Below are positions 16,206 through 25,583 of a stretch of 64,000 bases of DNA, in pieces. The stretch covers positions 108,577 through 172,576 of the IMG/VR virus record IMGVR_UViG_3300008117_008517, one strand, 5' to 3'. The translations under genes were made by a program, and so were the position numbers. Within the stretch, counting starts at the first letter, position 1. Every line of letters begins with the position of its first letter. The stretch comes from a virus. Below the pieces are notes generated by a model, which saw nothing but the letters and a program-made list of their open reading frames with translations, was not told the DNA's origin and searched no databases.

Positions 16206-18425
16206 TTATTTTTTGAAAGGATTATCCCATTTTCCAAGAGAAATATCATTTTTATATCTATTATTAAATTTAGATTTTCTTCTTATATCTAAAAGCTGTT
16301 TATAGTCAACGCCTTCTATAAATTCATTGTTATTTAATATTTGATCTATAAACAATCTTAGTTGACTATCACTAAGACTATCAATGTAATCTTCTATTAT
16401 TTGTCTAAACTCATTTTTTTGAAAAATGGCACACATGTCAATTATTGTCATAACAGTGTCATCATGAGATGATCCATCTGCCGCGTACTTCACATTACCA
16501 GCACTTGTTGTATGTTTGATGAAAGTAGTTATTTCTTGAATATTGATTTCATTTGTAATTATTATAGATTTGTCTTCCATTTTATCTTGATACTCTTTAA
16601 CAAGTAAATTTTTATTTTCACCGACTTTTAATCCTATTTTTTCTTCAATCGCATCAGCTCTATGTTTAAATCTGAAAAATATTGAAGAACCATAGTTATT
16701 TCGTCCATCAAATACATTTGGTAAATGAGCTAAGAGTTCATTTCCATAGGTATTGATTTCTAAAACTATTTTAACGTTTTCTGGATTGAAGTATTCAAAT
16801 GCAATCAAATAAAGAAGTTCGGATAGCTGTTGAACGGAAATTAAATTACTTCTAAAAATTCCAATCTGTTCAAGTCTTCCGAAATCGACAATAGATTTGT
16901 ATTTATGCTTTTGTTGTTCAATCAATTCACTTGGCTTTATACCAACTTTAAAAATATTCACTACTGTGCTGTCTTGACCTAGACCTTCTGCCACATCCAC
17001 TGAAATAATAATTTTATAATTTTTTCTTTGGATTGGTATGTAAATATCTTCATCTTGACACCATTTTAAATCTTGATAAGAAAATTTCAACTTTCCTTCA
17101 AACTCATCAATATTTTCCCACTCATAAAGTTTTTTACCTCTTGTCATCTCATCAATCAAGGTCTCACTTAATAAGCTTCTTGATGAGTTTATGAACCTAA
17201 GATCATATTCTTGATTAAAAGCTTCTTCACCACCTATATCTTTAATAGTTTCCTTTTTCCAAGTTGTGATGTCTGAAAATTCGAGTAGCCTAATTTCGTT
17301 AAATGATTCCGCAAGTAAGTCTTCCTCTGAACAATCACTGTTGTTCAAGGTCGTTATTACCCATTTTTTTAATTCATCATTATATTTTAAACTATGTTCG
17401 TTCTTTGGGTATTGTTGTTTTAAGTAATTTAGTAACTCCTCTTTATCAATATCTAATTCTTTAACTTTCTTGGGATTAAGTCTTATATAAGTAGAAAATC
17501 TTTTTGGCACTTGCCACCAATAAACCCTTTTAGCCATATATGATGATTTTTCCCCTTCTGGCTTTTCGGCCTCGGTTAATAATTTGTGAAATAGATTAAA
17601 ACCATTAGGAGTAGATGTTATAATAATTTTAGAATTTTCTATGTTTGACACAGTTGGAAAAACAGATTTATAAAACTTATCAGCTATATTATCTGGTAAG
17701 TAAGCAAACTCATCTAGATATAAAAAGTCAGCAGTTTGACCAATAGAGGATGTTTTTGTAGTCGCGAAGCCTTTGATCCTACTTTTATTTTCAAAAACCA
17801 TAAATTTTTGATTCCAGTTAATTATTCCTTGTTGTAAGAAAAAGGGTAGTCTTTGATAAATTTCTCTTATTTTATCCAAAACTTCAACAGCTGTATCCAA
17901 TTTATTAGCAGTCACAAGAACATTCTTGTTATTATTAAAAAGAACATAATGTAGCATCATTATTGAAGAACAAATCGTATTATGAGATAGAATTCCGTTT
18001 GTATAAAGTCTGTGATTACGATGATCAACAGTTGCATCAAACATAGATGTTTTGAATTTTATCTTTTGCACACTTATTACCTTTTCTTCTCCAGTTTGAG
18101 TTTGTAGAATATCACCAACTTTTAGCTCTTTTACGAATATTTCCTTGAAATTACTACCAAAAACTATATGATTGTCTGCACTCTCTAAATGAAAATTACT
18201 CGTTTTAACTACCCAATGAGTGTATGGTTGTGTGAGATGTATTTTTGATACGGGTTCGTATCCAGTATCACTTAAAACCTTCAAGTTACTTGTGTTTAGA
18301 GAATTAATAATCTTTTTTGATATATCATCCTCATTTAGACTTGTACCTCTATACTCAATTTTTTCTATAAATTGAATCAATGAATAAAGTAATTTGATTG
18401 TTACTGATTTAAAAAATTTAAACAT
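16206..18425 (-). CDS. terL: Terminase large subunit, C-terminal part preceded by the C-half of a split intein
   Basis: 739 residues. Residues 1-149 are a C-intein: block-B-like ESADNHIVF (81-89), block F MFDATVDHRN and the splice end NGILSHN (143-149). The C-extein begins T150, which completes the Walker A motif GK|T begun by the neighbouring gene. It then carries Walker B FLYLDE (D238, E239) and nuclease acids in SVDVAEG (about 477), LEINTYG (about 555) and SSHDDTV (about 653), as in T4 gp17. The mature spliced protein would be 112 + 590 = 702 residues, a normal TerL length. TerL drives ATP-powered DNA packaging and headful cutting at the portal. It lies 77 bp from the N-part gene on the same strand. 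Confidence 0.9.
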   Translation of the reverse strand: MFKFFKSVTIKLLYSLIQFIEKIEYRGTSLNEDDISKKIINSLNTSNLKVLSDTGYEPVSKIHLTQPYTHWVVKTSNFHLESADNHIVFGSNFKEIFVKELKVGDILQTQTGEEKVISVQKIKFKTSMFDATVDHRNHRLYTNGILSHNTICSSIMMLHYVLFNNNKNVLVTANKLDTAVEVLDKIREIYQRLPFFLQQGIINWNQKFMVFENKSRIKGFATTKTSSIGQTADFLYLDEFAYLPDNIADKFYKSVFPTVSNIENSKIIITSTPNGFNLFHKLLTEAEKPEGEKSSYMAKRVYWWQVPKRFSTYIRLNPKKVKELDIDKEELLNYLKQQYPKNEHSLKYNDELKKWVITTLNNSDCSEEDLLAESFNEIRLLEFSDITTWKKETIKDIGGEEAFNQEYDLRFINSSRSLLSETLIDEMTRGKKLYEWENIDEFEGKLKFSYQDLKWCQDEDIYIPIQRKNYKIIISVDVAEGLGQDSTVVNIFKVGIKPSELIEQQKHKYKSIVDFGRLEQIGIFRSNLISVQQLSELLYLIAFEYFNPENVKIVLEINTYGNELLAHLPNVFDGRNNYGSSIFFRFKHRADAIEEKIGLKVGENKNLLVKEYQDKMEDKSIIITNEINIQEITTFIKHTTSAGNVKYAADGSSHDDTVMTIIDMCAIFQKNEFRQIIEDYIDSLSDSQLRLFIDQILNNNEFIEGVDYKQLLDIRRKSKFNNRYKNDISLGKWDNPFKK
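17979..18425 (-). other. C-terminal half of split intein (149 residues)
   Basis: Residues 1-149 of the terminase C-part. It contains the block B His (SADNH), a block F His and the terminal His-Asn, followed by Thr as +1 nucleophile. The hydrophobic-basic start (MFKFFKSVTIKLLYSL) may mediate association with the N-half. No homing endonuclease domain is present. Confidence 0.85.
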
Positions 18426-18502
18426 GATTTTTTTTATATTTTTTCATTATTATCTCAAATAAATCATTTATCTTCCTATCAAGTTGGGAAACGTTTTAAA
18501 TA

Positions 18503-19003
18503 TTATTTATCGAGAAGGTATATAAGGTCGTAAATTTTTATTTTTATTTTTTCTAAAATTGTTAATTTTCTTTGTCTCGATAATATATAGTAATATAATT
18601 TTCCAAATCTTATCTCTAATAACTCATCATTTAATCCAACAAAAACCTTCGTATTAAAGGAAAAACACTTACCAATCTGACGACTTGCCATAAGTATATT
18701 AAATCTATTATTAAAGAAGTTATCTAGTATTTCTTTTTGATAATCTCTTAGAGGTATTATAATTGGTTGACCTTCTTCTCCTTTGATGTAACAATATGTT
18801 GACGCGAAGTAGTGAATGTCGAGTGCACACCTAATATACTCTTCTTGCTCTTCAGGTGACATTTTGAAAACAAGTCCTGATGTTCTAAGACCCACTACCT
18901 TTTCAAAAAATGGATTTTCTAATCTACTGAGTACAAATCCATTATTTATTCGCTCAGTAGCATCTTCAATCATTTTTGAATCCCAAATAATTTGCCTAGA
19001 CAT
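18503..19003 (-). CDS. terL: Terminase large subunit, N-terminal part followed by the N-half of a split intein
   Basis: 166 residues. Residues 1-112 are the TerL N-extein: adenine-binding-type segment PLRDYQKEI (84-92), then MASRQIGK (105-112), which is Walker A lacking its final Thr. Residue 113 is the intein Cys1 in CFSFNTKVFVG (block A), and the intein half ends at residue 166 with a basic helix and a stop. The frame differs from that of the C-part, and 77 noncoding bases separate the two genes, so this is a true two-gene arrangement rather than a single frameshift. It is divergent from a possible small-terminase gene at 19066. Confidence 0.88.
   Translation of the reverse strand: MSRQIIWDSKMIEDATERINNGFVLSRLENPFFEKVVGLRTSGLVFKMSPEEQEEYIRCALDIHYFASTYCYIKGEEGQPIIIPLRDYQKEILDNFFNNRFNILMASRQIGKCFSFNTKVFVGLNDELLEIRFGKLYYYILSRQRKLTILEKIKIKIYDLIYLLDK
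18506..18667 (-). other. N-terminal half of split intein (54 residues)
   Basis: Residues 113-166 of the terminase N-part, starting with Cys1 and block A. Block B is not in this half but in the C-half, so the split lies earlier than in DnaE-type inteins. The tail is Lys/Ile-rich. Confidence 0.85.
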
Positions 19004-19065
19004 AAAATTTTAAAAATTTTGAAAAAAATCCACAAAGGATTATTTTATGTATATATACTAATACT

Positions 19066-19680
19066 ATGGGTACTATGTCTAAATCAGAAAAAGAGCATAA
19101 TCGTATTAACGATGAGTTTGATATGATACAAGAAGAGAATAGAGATTTTGATATTTCTAGTCACTTGGCCAAAGTTGACGACTTACCAGATTTAGGTCAA
19201 ATCGAATTATATGACTATGACTCAGATCTTACAGTCGTTGCTCAAAAAGGATTAGAAGTGATTGAATCACTTGTAGATTTATACCTTAGTGAGTTTGGTG
19301 ATTTAAAAAACCATCCATATATCAGAAATAAAGTAAAAGAAGATGCGATGGTTTACGCTGAGACATTATTTTTATCTAAAATGACTAGAAAAAACTTTTT
19401 AACGCAGTTAAGACAGATTGATAATGGTGACAATTCTGCTAGAATGCATGAAGTAATAAACCAAACGATCAGAGAAGTTCGAGAGAATTCTAAATTTTCA
19501 TCTTCTCAAAGGACCGAGTTAGAGCAATATTACAAGACATTTAGAGAGGATTTAAGTGAAGTCGCTTCTACTATGAAGAAAGATGGTGGTTCTAATTCTG
19601 GTGGAGACGATGGAACAATAGTTGATAGTAAGAAATTAAATGACTTAATTTCCGAGGCTATGAAGAAGAAAAAGAGTTAA
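19066..19680 (+). CDS. Possible small terminase subunit (TerS-like)
   Basis: 204 residues, mostly helical and highly charged. It has an acidic N-terminus, a central helical core (about 55-110), a coiled-coil segment (about 125-170), a Gly/Ser-rich linker and a basic tail (AMKKKKS). The layout of central coiled coil with charged ends, and the position head-to-head with TerL, fit T4 gp16, which recognises DNA and stimulates packaging. No sequence motif proves it. A TATATATAC box precedes the start; a second in-frame ATG follows at codon 4. Confidence 0.45.
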   Translation: MGTMSKSEKEHNRINDEFDMIQEENRDFDISSHLAKVDDLPDLGQIELYDYDSDLTVVAQKGLEVIESLVDLYLSEFGDLKNHPYIRNKVKEDAMVYAETLFLSKMTRKNFLTQLRQIDNGDNSARMHEVINQTIREVRENSKFSSSQRTELEQYYKTFREDLSEVASTMKKDGGSNSGGDDGTIVDSKKLNDLISEAMKKKKS

Positions 19681-20522
19681 ATCCTATTAAAGTTTTCAAA
19701 GCTTCTAACTATGTTAGAGTACTCTAATTGAACTTGAAACTCATTGAATCTATTTGCATTGTTGTGTGTACATTCCTTAATGACTAAAAAGTTGTCATCA
19801 TTTTTGAGTTTATCTTTAACAATTAGTTTTACATCATTTTGGGTTTTGATTAATAAACTTTCAAGTAGCTTATTAAGATCTTTAGTCATAGAAATGGATT
19901 TTGGATTATCATCGTAGAAAGTAATCTGATTATAATTATCAATTGTTTCAGAAGTTAGAATATCTCCATCTGTTTTAAGACCAATCAAGTGTTGCAAAAT
20001 TAATCTCGATTTTATATAAGCTAAATTGTCATCATTTTTATTAAAAAAAGTTTCTGATATAAAGTAATATTTTTTAACTAATAGTCCTTTTTCTTTTAAT
20101 TTTTCTTCTAAGTTTTCTATTTGTTTTGTAAAGTATTCTTTTTTATTCTTTGAGCATATTATATAAATATCATCATTTGTATTAATGACATTATTAAAAA
20201 GTGAAAGTTCTAATTTGAATTCAAGATGTTCAGCCACTGATGGGTTAAGAAATTCTTGAAGAGATATTCCTAAATTTGAAATATCAACTTTGTGTTTCTT
20301 TGATTTCACTTTTAGTGTGTTCATGAATTCGTTAGATAACCAAAATGTTTTTCCATTAAAATTTAGTTTATTACCTTGTGATTTATAAATCCCAGATTTA
20401 AATAAATTAAAATCAGAAGTTTCAAGTTTTAAGATAGGTATATTTGGATTGTTTTTATCAACAATCCAGGGTTTTGAGTCTATTTTTAGAATTACATCTA
20501 AGTCAATAAAATGAGCATTCAT
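19677..20522 (-). CDS. HAD-like hypothetical protein
   Basis: 281 residues. The N-terminus has FIDLDVIL (5-12), the middle IYIICSKN (about 118-125) and later ITFYDDNP (about 200-207). These fit HAD motifs I (DxD), II (Ser/Thr after a hydrophobic strand) and IV (DD), with a long insert between. A phosphatase or nucleotidase is possible; substrate unknown. The stop overlaps the convergent neighbour by 4 bp, and a TTATATATAA box lies about 6 nt before the ATG on this strand. Confidence 0.55.
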   Translation of the reverse strand: MNAHFIDLDVILKIDSKPWIVDKNNPNIPILKLETSDFNLFKSGIYKSQGNKLNFNGKTFWLSNEFMNTLKVKSKKHKVDISNLGISLQEFLNPSVAEHLEFKLELSLFNNVINTNDDIYIICSKNKKEYFTKQIENLEEKLKEKGLLVKKYYFISETFFNKNDDNLAYIKSRLILQHLIGLKTDGDILTSETIDNYNQITFYDDNPKSISMTKDLNKLLESLLIKTQNDVKLIVKDKLKNDDNFLVIKECTHNNANRFNEFQVQLEYSNIVRSFENFNRI

Positions 20523-20541
20523 AACATCTTATATATAAAAA

Positions 20542-20564
20542 ACCCACTCTATAAAAGAGTGGGT
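20542..20564 (-). terminator. Terminator hairpin
   Basis: acccactct and agagtgggt form a perfect 9-bp stem with a 5-nt loop; on the minus strand it is followed by a T-rich run. It ends the unit of the gene that stops at 20591. Confidence 0.8.
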
Positions 20565-20590
20565 CTTAATTTTTAGTTAATTTTTATTTT

Positions 20591-21046
20591 TTAAATGAAT
20601 CCCTTTTCTAATGAAAATTCAAACAAGGTTGGTAAGTTGAGATATTTTGAAAATAAGTCTCTAACCTGACCTGTTGTCTTTGATTTTTTCAATATTGCAA
20701 TAATTTTTAAACCAAATTCTTCTTGAAAGTCTAAGCAGCAGTCAATCCAATTCACTTTATAGTTATTTGAGAATCTCCATTCTTTATCTCCGCCTGATAG
20801 CCAATAAAGACACTTTTCAGGTGATATATTATAGAGATTTACATCTTTTAATTCAATTTCCCAAAATTTGCTATTTTTATTCTTACTTTTCATTAAAATT
20901 GCGATTGCTTCTGCTATGTCGTTTGTAACTAGATTTCCTATTTCGAAATAGTAATTGTCTCCTTCTTTGTCGACTTTTACTTGATTATCTGACCAATAGT
21001 CAAAGCTTCTCATAGTATCTACTTTTTTAAACTTTCTCATAAACAT
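20591..21046 (-). CDS. Hypothetical protein
   Basis: 151 residues, soluble, with several Trp and Cys (NWIDCCLDF near 100). No recognisable domain. It lies 14 bp downstream of the MORN-like small gene on the same strand and is followed by a strong terminator, so the two form a short unit. An internal Met at codon 3 or 12 could be the true start. Confidence 0.55.
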   Translation of the reverse strand: MFMRKFKKVDTMRSFDYWSDNQVKVDKEGDNYYFEIGNLVTNDIAEAIAILMKSKNKNSKFWEIELKDVNLYNISPEKCLYWLSGGDKEWRFSNNYKVNWIDCCLDFQEEFGLKIIAILKKSKTTGQVRDLFSKYLNLPTLFEFSLEKGFI

Positions 21047-21060
21047 ACTTATTTTTTATA

Positions 21061-21348
21061 TCAACTTTGATTAATTCCCGAATTCCAATTTCCTTTAAAA
21101 TTACCTCCTTCAAATATTCCGTTTTCCCAATTCCCGTAAAAATTACCATTTTTAAATACTCCGAATTTCCATTCTCCAGAATAAAAGTTCCCAGAATGCC
21201 AAATAATTGTGTTTTTCTTTATTTCGATTTTAGCGTCTTCAATTTCTGAGTCTACTAACCAGTAAAATTTTTGACTTATAAGTAAATCCTCTATTTTCGA
21301 TTGACTTTTTATTGACTTGTTGTCAATCAACAATTCTGCGTATCTCAT
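21061..21348 (-). CDS. Small protein with MORN-like repeats
   Basis: 95 residues. Residues about 48-93 repeat a W-x-x-G-x-F-x-x-G pattern (SGEWKFGVFKNGNFYGNW, then NGIFEGGNFKGNWNSG), which gives short beta hairpins as in MORN-type repeats. Bacterial and phage members are often surface or scaffold modules. The N-terminal half is unrecognised. An AATATATAA box lies about 12 nt before the ATG. Confidence 0.6.
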   Translation of the reverse strand: MRYAELLIDNKSIKSQSKIEDLLISQKFYWLVDSEIEDAKIEIKKNTIIWHSGNFYSGEWKFGVFKNGNFYGNWENGIFEGGNFKGNWNSGINQS

Positions 21349-21434
21349 AACTATGAGTTATATATTCATGTAATTTTACCACTTAATATTCTAATCTTAT
21401 TTTTTTCAAAATTTAGATTATTAAAAATTAAAAA

Positions 21435-21469
21435 AGTCCAAAATCTTTATCTGGTAAAGATTTTGGACT
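21435..21469 (-). terminator. Terminator hairpin with 15-bp stem
   Basis: agtccaaaatcttta (21435-21449) pairs perfectly with taaagattttggact (21455-21469) over a 5-nt loop, with an A-tract upstream on the plus strand (T-tract on the minus strand). It ends the minus-strand gene that stops at 21494. Confidence 0.85.
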
Positions 21470-21493
21470 GTTAAGGATTCTTTAATTAATATT

Positions 21494-21880
21494 TTATTTC
21501 AATCCATCAAGAAATTTACGTTCATTAGTGGATAGTGATTCCATTCCAGATTTAGAAATTTTATCAAGAATTACATCAAGTCGGTCACGTTTTTGTTCAC
21601 CATCCTGATAGTTAGTGTGTTTAGATTTGATCGTTAAGCTTGGTAGAGTTTTTAAGTTCGATATAAACTCATCATTGAAAATTATATCTTTTTTAACACT
21701 GTGGTGAACAAGACCAATGATCTTATGAGTTTCTGAATCTATAAATACTTTAGTATAACCATCTTCTGAGAGTTTGAATAGATATTCTGCATCAATATTT
21801 ATCAAATCATTATCGATACAGAGTTGATGATATTCTTCAAATTCTGAATATCGAGTAAGATGTATTGCTTGTACTTTCAT
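21494..21880 (-). CDS. Hypothetical protein with DUF6576-like C-terminus
   Basis: 128 residues. The last 30 residues (LDVILDKISKSGMESLS, then ERKFLDG) match the short helical tail found at the end of Bacteroidota rhomboid-family membrane proteases (DUF6576 type). The preceding part has no membrane segment and reads as a small alpha/beta domain. Function unknown. The tail is a useful hint of a Bacteroidota host lineage. Confidence 0.55.
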   Translation of the reverse strand: MKVQAIHLTRYSEFEEYHQLCIDNDLINIDAEYLFKLSEDGYTKVFIDSETHKIIGLVHHSVKKDIIFNDEFISNLKTLPSLTIKSKHTNYQDGEQKRDRLDVILDKISKSGMESLSTNERKFLDGLK

Positions 21881-22030
21881 ATTCTATTATTATTTAGTAA
21901 ATATAAGATAAAATTAATGATTTACAAAATTTTATTTAGAATTTTTCTCCTTGTTTACTTTAAATATAATATAAAACTTAAATTATCAAATCTGATTTTT
22001 TATATATACGAAAAACCCAAAGTCATTTTT

Positions 22031-25000
22031 ATGAGAAAAATACTCACTCGTGAATCATATTTAAGAGAACTAAATACTAACTTATATTCAAAATATACTG
22101 GAATAGAACCTATTAATGAGGAAGCTCCTTTTGCGAGTGATATTCCTTGGGGAGATTCACTTATCGGTAGATTGATAAATTCGATATCTCGTAAGTCAAG
22201 AATAGCTTTCAACAAAACAAGGATAAGTGGACTTGTAAGAGGGTTGAAATCCATTTTTGATGAAATCATGGAAATGGGTAAAATTGAAATTGTCGGTGAC
22301 GCAACTGATTTAATTAATTTTATCCGAATCTCGGATTTATTGAAATTACTAAGTGAGCAAGTTCGAGACGAGGAAGATGTTTCGGTTTTAATCGATACAA
22401 CTAATCAATTAATTGATACTGTTAAGCGATATGAGTCTGAAAATAAAGATAAAATGTTGAATGCGTTAGAGGAGTTTTTAGAATATCTAAAGGGACTTAA
22501 ATCCGGTAAAATTTCAGATGATTCAGATGATTCAGATGATTCAGAAAAGGATTCTATTGAGGACCCAACTCAAATATTCTATAAAAATTCAAGAATTCTT
22601 CTACAGTCTATAGTGGATTTATCAAGACTTATAAAACAAAATGTTGTTAGAATAAGTGGCGGTAGTGAAGAATATGAAAATAAGATAATTTCAAAAAGAT
22701 CTACTCTTAAAGTTGGTAGTGAATATCTTTATATCAATAGTAAGGGTGAGAAATTTAGATGTAAATTATTAAGCCTAGATAATAAGATAGAAAGAGCTGA
22801 TGATAAGAAATGGCTCACAACGGATGATAAAAAAGGCACTAAACTCAATAAAGATCAGGCTTGTGTTGTATATAAGAAGAAACTAGATGATTATGGTGAT
22901 AATTTCAAAAGCGAAGTTGTTGAAATCTTAAAACTTTACAGCTTAGATGGCAAAGAGCCACAAAAAGTTGAAAAACCTGGTACTGATGTTTCTACATTCT
23001 TTAACGTTGAAAAATTTAAAAATCTAGAAAAAACTTATCAAACTTCAAAGAATCCATCACAACTTAAAGAACTCATTAAAATGTGTCAATCCGGTGTTAA
23101 GATTTTTACATCTAAAAAAGACGCGGTAAATATAAAATTCTATACAGATAAGTTGAATTCTTACTCACTAATTTTAGCAAGACAACAGGCAAAAGGTCTT
23201 AATATTTCTACAACTGTGCAGAAAAAAATTACAAAACCAGGAGGTGGATTTACTTATAAAGACACTGGAGTTCAAAAGACTCTTAAACAACTTCAAGATG
23301 ATATTTCTTCATTTTCTAAGAAGACCTATTCCATAGAGATTCCTGTAAAGGTATATGCATCATTTGAGTTTGAAACTATTGAACATGAGTTGATGAATGA
23401 GGCAGAGGCTAATCTTGGTAAACAAGAGGTGTTGGCTCAAAATGCTTGGAAAAAGGTTGTAAAGGCACATAATGATTCTAAAATAGAGACTTATGTGAAA
23501 TCGATAGAAGATTTACTTGCAGTAACAGTTAAAGATGGTAAAGATACTTTAAAGTCAGCGAAGAAAGATATAAATTCGCTAGGCAAACAAGTAATTTTAA
23601 ACAAATCAACAGTTGGTACACCAATCTCATTTGAGAGTCTTATAAAAGAGGGAGTAAATATAAATGACTTATCTAAGTCAATCTCACTTTTTGCCAGAGT
23701 AATACTTGCATTTAAAGAAGATATGTCACTTGTTGGTAGTTATGGTTCGGTAATAAAGCCGATGAAGTCATTTATAAACTCTTTTGATGTTTTGACTAAG
23801 ACATTACCAAAACTGACAAATGAGTCTGTTTTAGGATTTTCTAGATTTTCTAAACTAAATGAAAAAAATGAGTTTTCTCCACAAATTAAAGAGAAATTTG
23901 ATGAGATATTCACAAATGATATTAAGGAGATGTTTACTGTTAAAGATAGAGCAGAGTTAGAAAATCGAGTAAAGGAAGTTCAAGAAGGTGAATTGGTAAT
24001 ATCAACATCTGATCCAATTATAGAAATTGTAAGATTGTTTAATAGAGCTTGGAGAATACATACACCTGGTGTTATCCCATCTGGAAGAACAGGTGGAAAA
24101 GTTTCAAACTCGGTTTTTAGAGAGTATGAAAACTTAGGAGGAGGCGGTGGTACACCGGATTCACCAGGTTCAGGTCCATATAGAAACATTGAATTATATG
24201 AACAATGGTTTGAAGCTGTTCAAGACATTTTAAGTGATACTAAGTATAGACCAGTTTTTAGTGAAAATACTACTTTTATATTTAGAAATGAAGAAACTGG
24301 TCAATCTGGTGATCCAGTAAGAAAGCCAGGTAAAATACTTCTCTCATTTATTAATAGACTTTTAAGTGATACAAAAATGTATACAGGTGGTTCAATGAAT
24401 AAATTTATAGAAGAGTATTTTGATTTAAAGAGTGAGAACACACCTCCACTTACTGAACCAGGTTTTTCAAAAGATATAGAGTTGAATGCTAAAACTACAG
24501 AGGAAATTGTTGTAGACGATGTAAAGTTTGCAAAAATTGATTCTGTTACTGCTTTTAGTAAGTATGCGGGAGATTTGGCTAAATTATTTATCGATACAAC
24601 AAAAGACTCTGAAACTGATGAACCAATGAATCAGAAATATAAAAACTTATGTTTCAAGGTAAAGGTTAAAATAGGAGATAAAGAAAAAACACTCTTTTGG
24701 AACTATAAAGGACTTGCTATGGGATATCCAATTTTCTTGTTTTCGAGTGGTAATCTACCATATAATCTAACAAAGGTTGGTGGTGATATCAAAAAAACAG
24801 AACTACCAAAAGATGTTAAATTATCTAGTCTTTTAAAAACAGGAGCTACTTTAAAGGTAGGTAATACTACGAAAGTAAGATATGCAGATATAGATGAGCC
24901 CTCTAGAGCTTCATTAAATGATGGTATCAATGACAGTAGAGTTGATATGGTAATAAATTCTATAGAAATTTTGGTTAATAAAAAGGATAATACTCCGTAT

Positions 25001-25102
25001 TTGAAGTTCGAAGATAATTATACACCTGGTAAAATAGGTACAGAAATTAATAATAACTACACAAAGTCTAGTGTTGCTAAAAACATGGTAATAGAAAAAT
25101 GA
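22031..25102 (+). CDS. Large putative internal or structural virion protein
   Basis: 1,023 residues from the ATG at 22031. A longer frame from 21860 would overlap the divergent gene and has no support; a TATATATAC box sits just upstream of the chosen start. The N-terminus MRKILTRESYLREL fits the hydrophobic-x-Glu capsid-targeting pattern. Much of the protein is helical and charged. There is a D-D-S-rich stretch around residues 160-170 and a Gly-rich loop near 700, and the C-terminal part is mixed alpha/beta. No family was recognised. The stop overlaps the next start by ATGA, and the neighbours also carry targeting-like N-termini. Confidence 0.6.
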   Translation: MRKILTRESYLRELNTNLYSKYTGIEPINEEAPFASDIPWGDSLIGRLINSISRKSRIAFNKTRISGLVRGLKSIFDEIMEMGKIEIVGDATDLINFIRISDLLKLLSEQVRDEEDVSVLIDTTNQLIDTVKRYESENKDKMLNALEEFLEYLKGLKSGKISDDSDDSDDSEKDSIEDPTQIFYKNSRILLQSIVDLSRLIKQNVVRISGGSEEYENKIISKRSTLKVGSEYLYINSKGEKFRCKLLSLDNKIERADDKKWLTTDDKKGTKLNKDQACVVYKKKLDDYGDNFKSEVVEILKLYSLDGKEPQKVEKPGTDVSTFFNVEKFKNLEKTYQTSKNPSQLKELIKMCQSGVKIFTSKKDAVNIKFYTDKLNSYSLILARQQAKGLNISTTVQKKITKPGGGFTYKDTGVQKTLKQLQDDISSFSKKTYSIEIPVKVYASFEFETIEHELMNEAEANLGKQEVLAQNAWKKVVKAHNDSKIETYVKSIEDLLAVTVKDGKDTLKSAKKDINSLGKQVILNKSTVGTPISFESLIKEGVNINDLSKSISLFARVILAFKEDMSLVGSYGSVIKPMKSFINSFDVLTKTLPKLTNESVLGFSRFSKLNEKNEFSPQIKEKFDEIFTNDIKEMFTVKDRAELENRVKEVQEGELVISTSDPIIEIVRLFNRAWRIHTPGVIPSGRTGGKVSNSVFREYENLGGGGGTPDSPGSGPYRNIELYEQWFEAVQDILSDTKYRPVFSENTTFIFRNEETGQSGDPVRKPGKILLSFINRLLSDTKMYTGGSMNKFIEEYFDLKSENTPPLTEPGFSKDIELNAKTTEEIVVDDVKFAKIDSVTAFSKYAGDLAKLFIDTTKDSETDEPMNQKYKNLCFKVKVKIGDKEKTLFWNYKGLAMGYPIFLFSSGNLPYNLTKVGGDIKKTELPKDVKLSSLLKTGATLKVGNTTKVRYADIDEPSRASLNDGINDSRVDMVINSIEILVNKKDNTPYLKFEDNYTPGKIGTEINNNYTKSSVAKNMVIEK

Positions 25103-25569
25103 AGAATTTAATGACATTTGAGAGTTTTTTTGGTCTTTTCGGAAAAAAGGATAAAAAGTCAGAAGACAAAACAAAAGAAGTAAAAAAAAGACAACCATTT
25201 GTTATGCCATTTTTTTCAAAAGAAGATGATTTACTTGCCAAAAAAGTGTACAATTCACTCAAGTCCGCAATTGAAACAGGTGATAAAAAAGTCGGAGCTA
25301 TTGGTAAATATGCCGACTATAAAAGAACTATTACCTTTGAATCAAATGGTAATAAATATAATATTGCTATTCAAAAATCTTCATCAAAAAGAAGAGATAC
25401 CACAAAACTTTTCATAGGATTAACAAAACCGGAATATTATACTCTTGTTATAAATAACAGACATTATAATGTTTCTGAAGGTATTTGTAAGGATATCTGG
25501 AATTTATTAGATAAAGATTACTCAAAAAACTGGAAAAATAAGTCAGATATAGAGAAGGATTTTGAATAA
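25099..25569 (+). CDS. Small basic protein, possible internal head protein
   Basis: 156 residues, Lys-rich, starting MKNLMTFESFFGLFGKKDKK. The short hydrophobic start ending in Phe-Glu, followed by a charged segment, resembles the capsid-targeting starts in this window. The remainder (about 45-150) looks like a compact alpha/beta domain without a recognised family. It overlaps the preceding gene by 4 bp, so it is translationally coupled to the large putative virion protein. Confidence 0.55.
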   Translation: MKNLMTFESFFGLFGKKDKKSEDKTKEVKKRQPFVMPFFSKEDDLLAKKVYNSLKSAIETGDKKVGAIGKYADYKRTITFESNGNKYNIAIQKSSSKRRDTTKLFIGLTKPEYYTLVINNRHYNVSEGICKDIWNLLDKDYSKNWKNKSDIEKDFE

Positions 25570-25583
25570 ATTTCAATTTTAGG

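Noticed and set aside
18426-18502. A frameshift or sequencing error splitting one intein-containing terminase gene
   Set aside because: The two genes are separated by 77 noncoding bases with a stop and a new ATG, and the intein blocks divide cleanly between them, so a split intein explains it better.
21860-22030. Extended N-terminus for the large virion-type gene (start at 21860)
   Set aside because: It would overlap the divergent gene start and the promoter box, and the added sequence is hydrophobic, low in complexity and unlike the rest.
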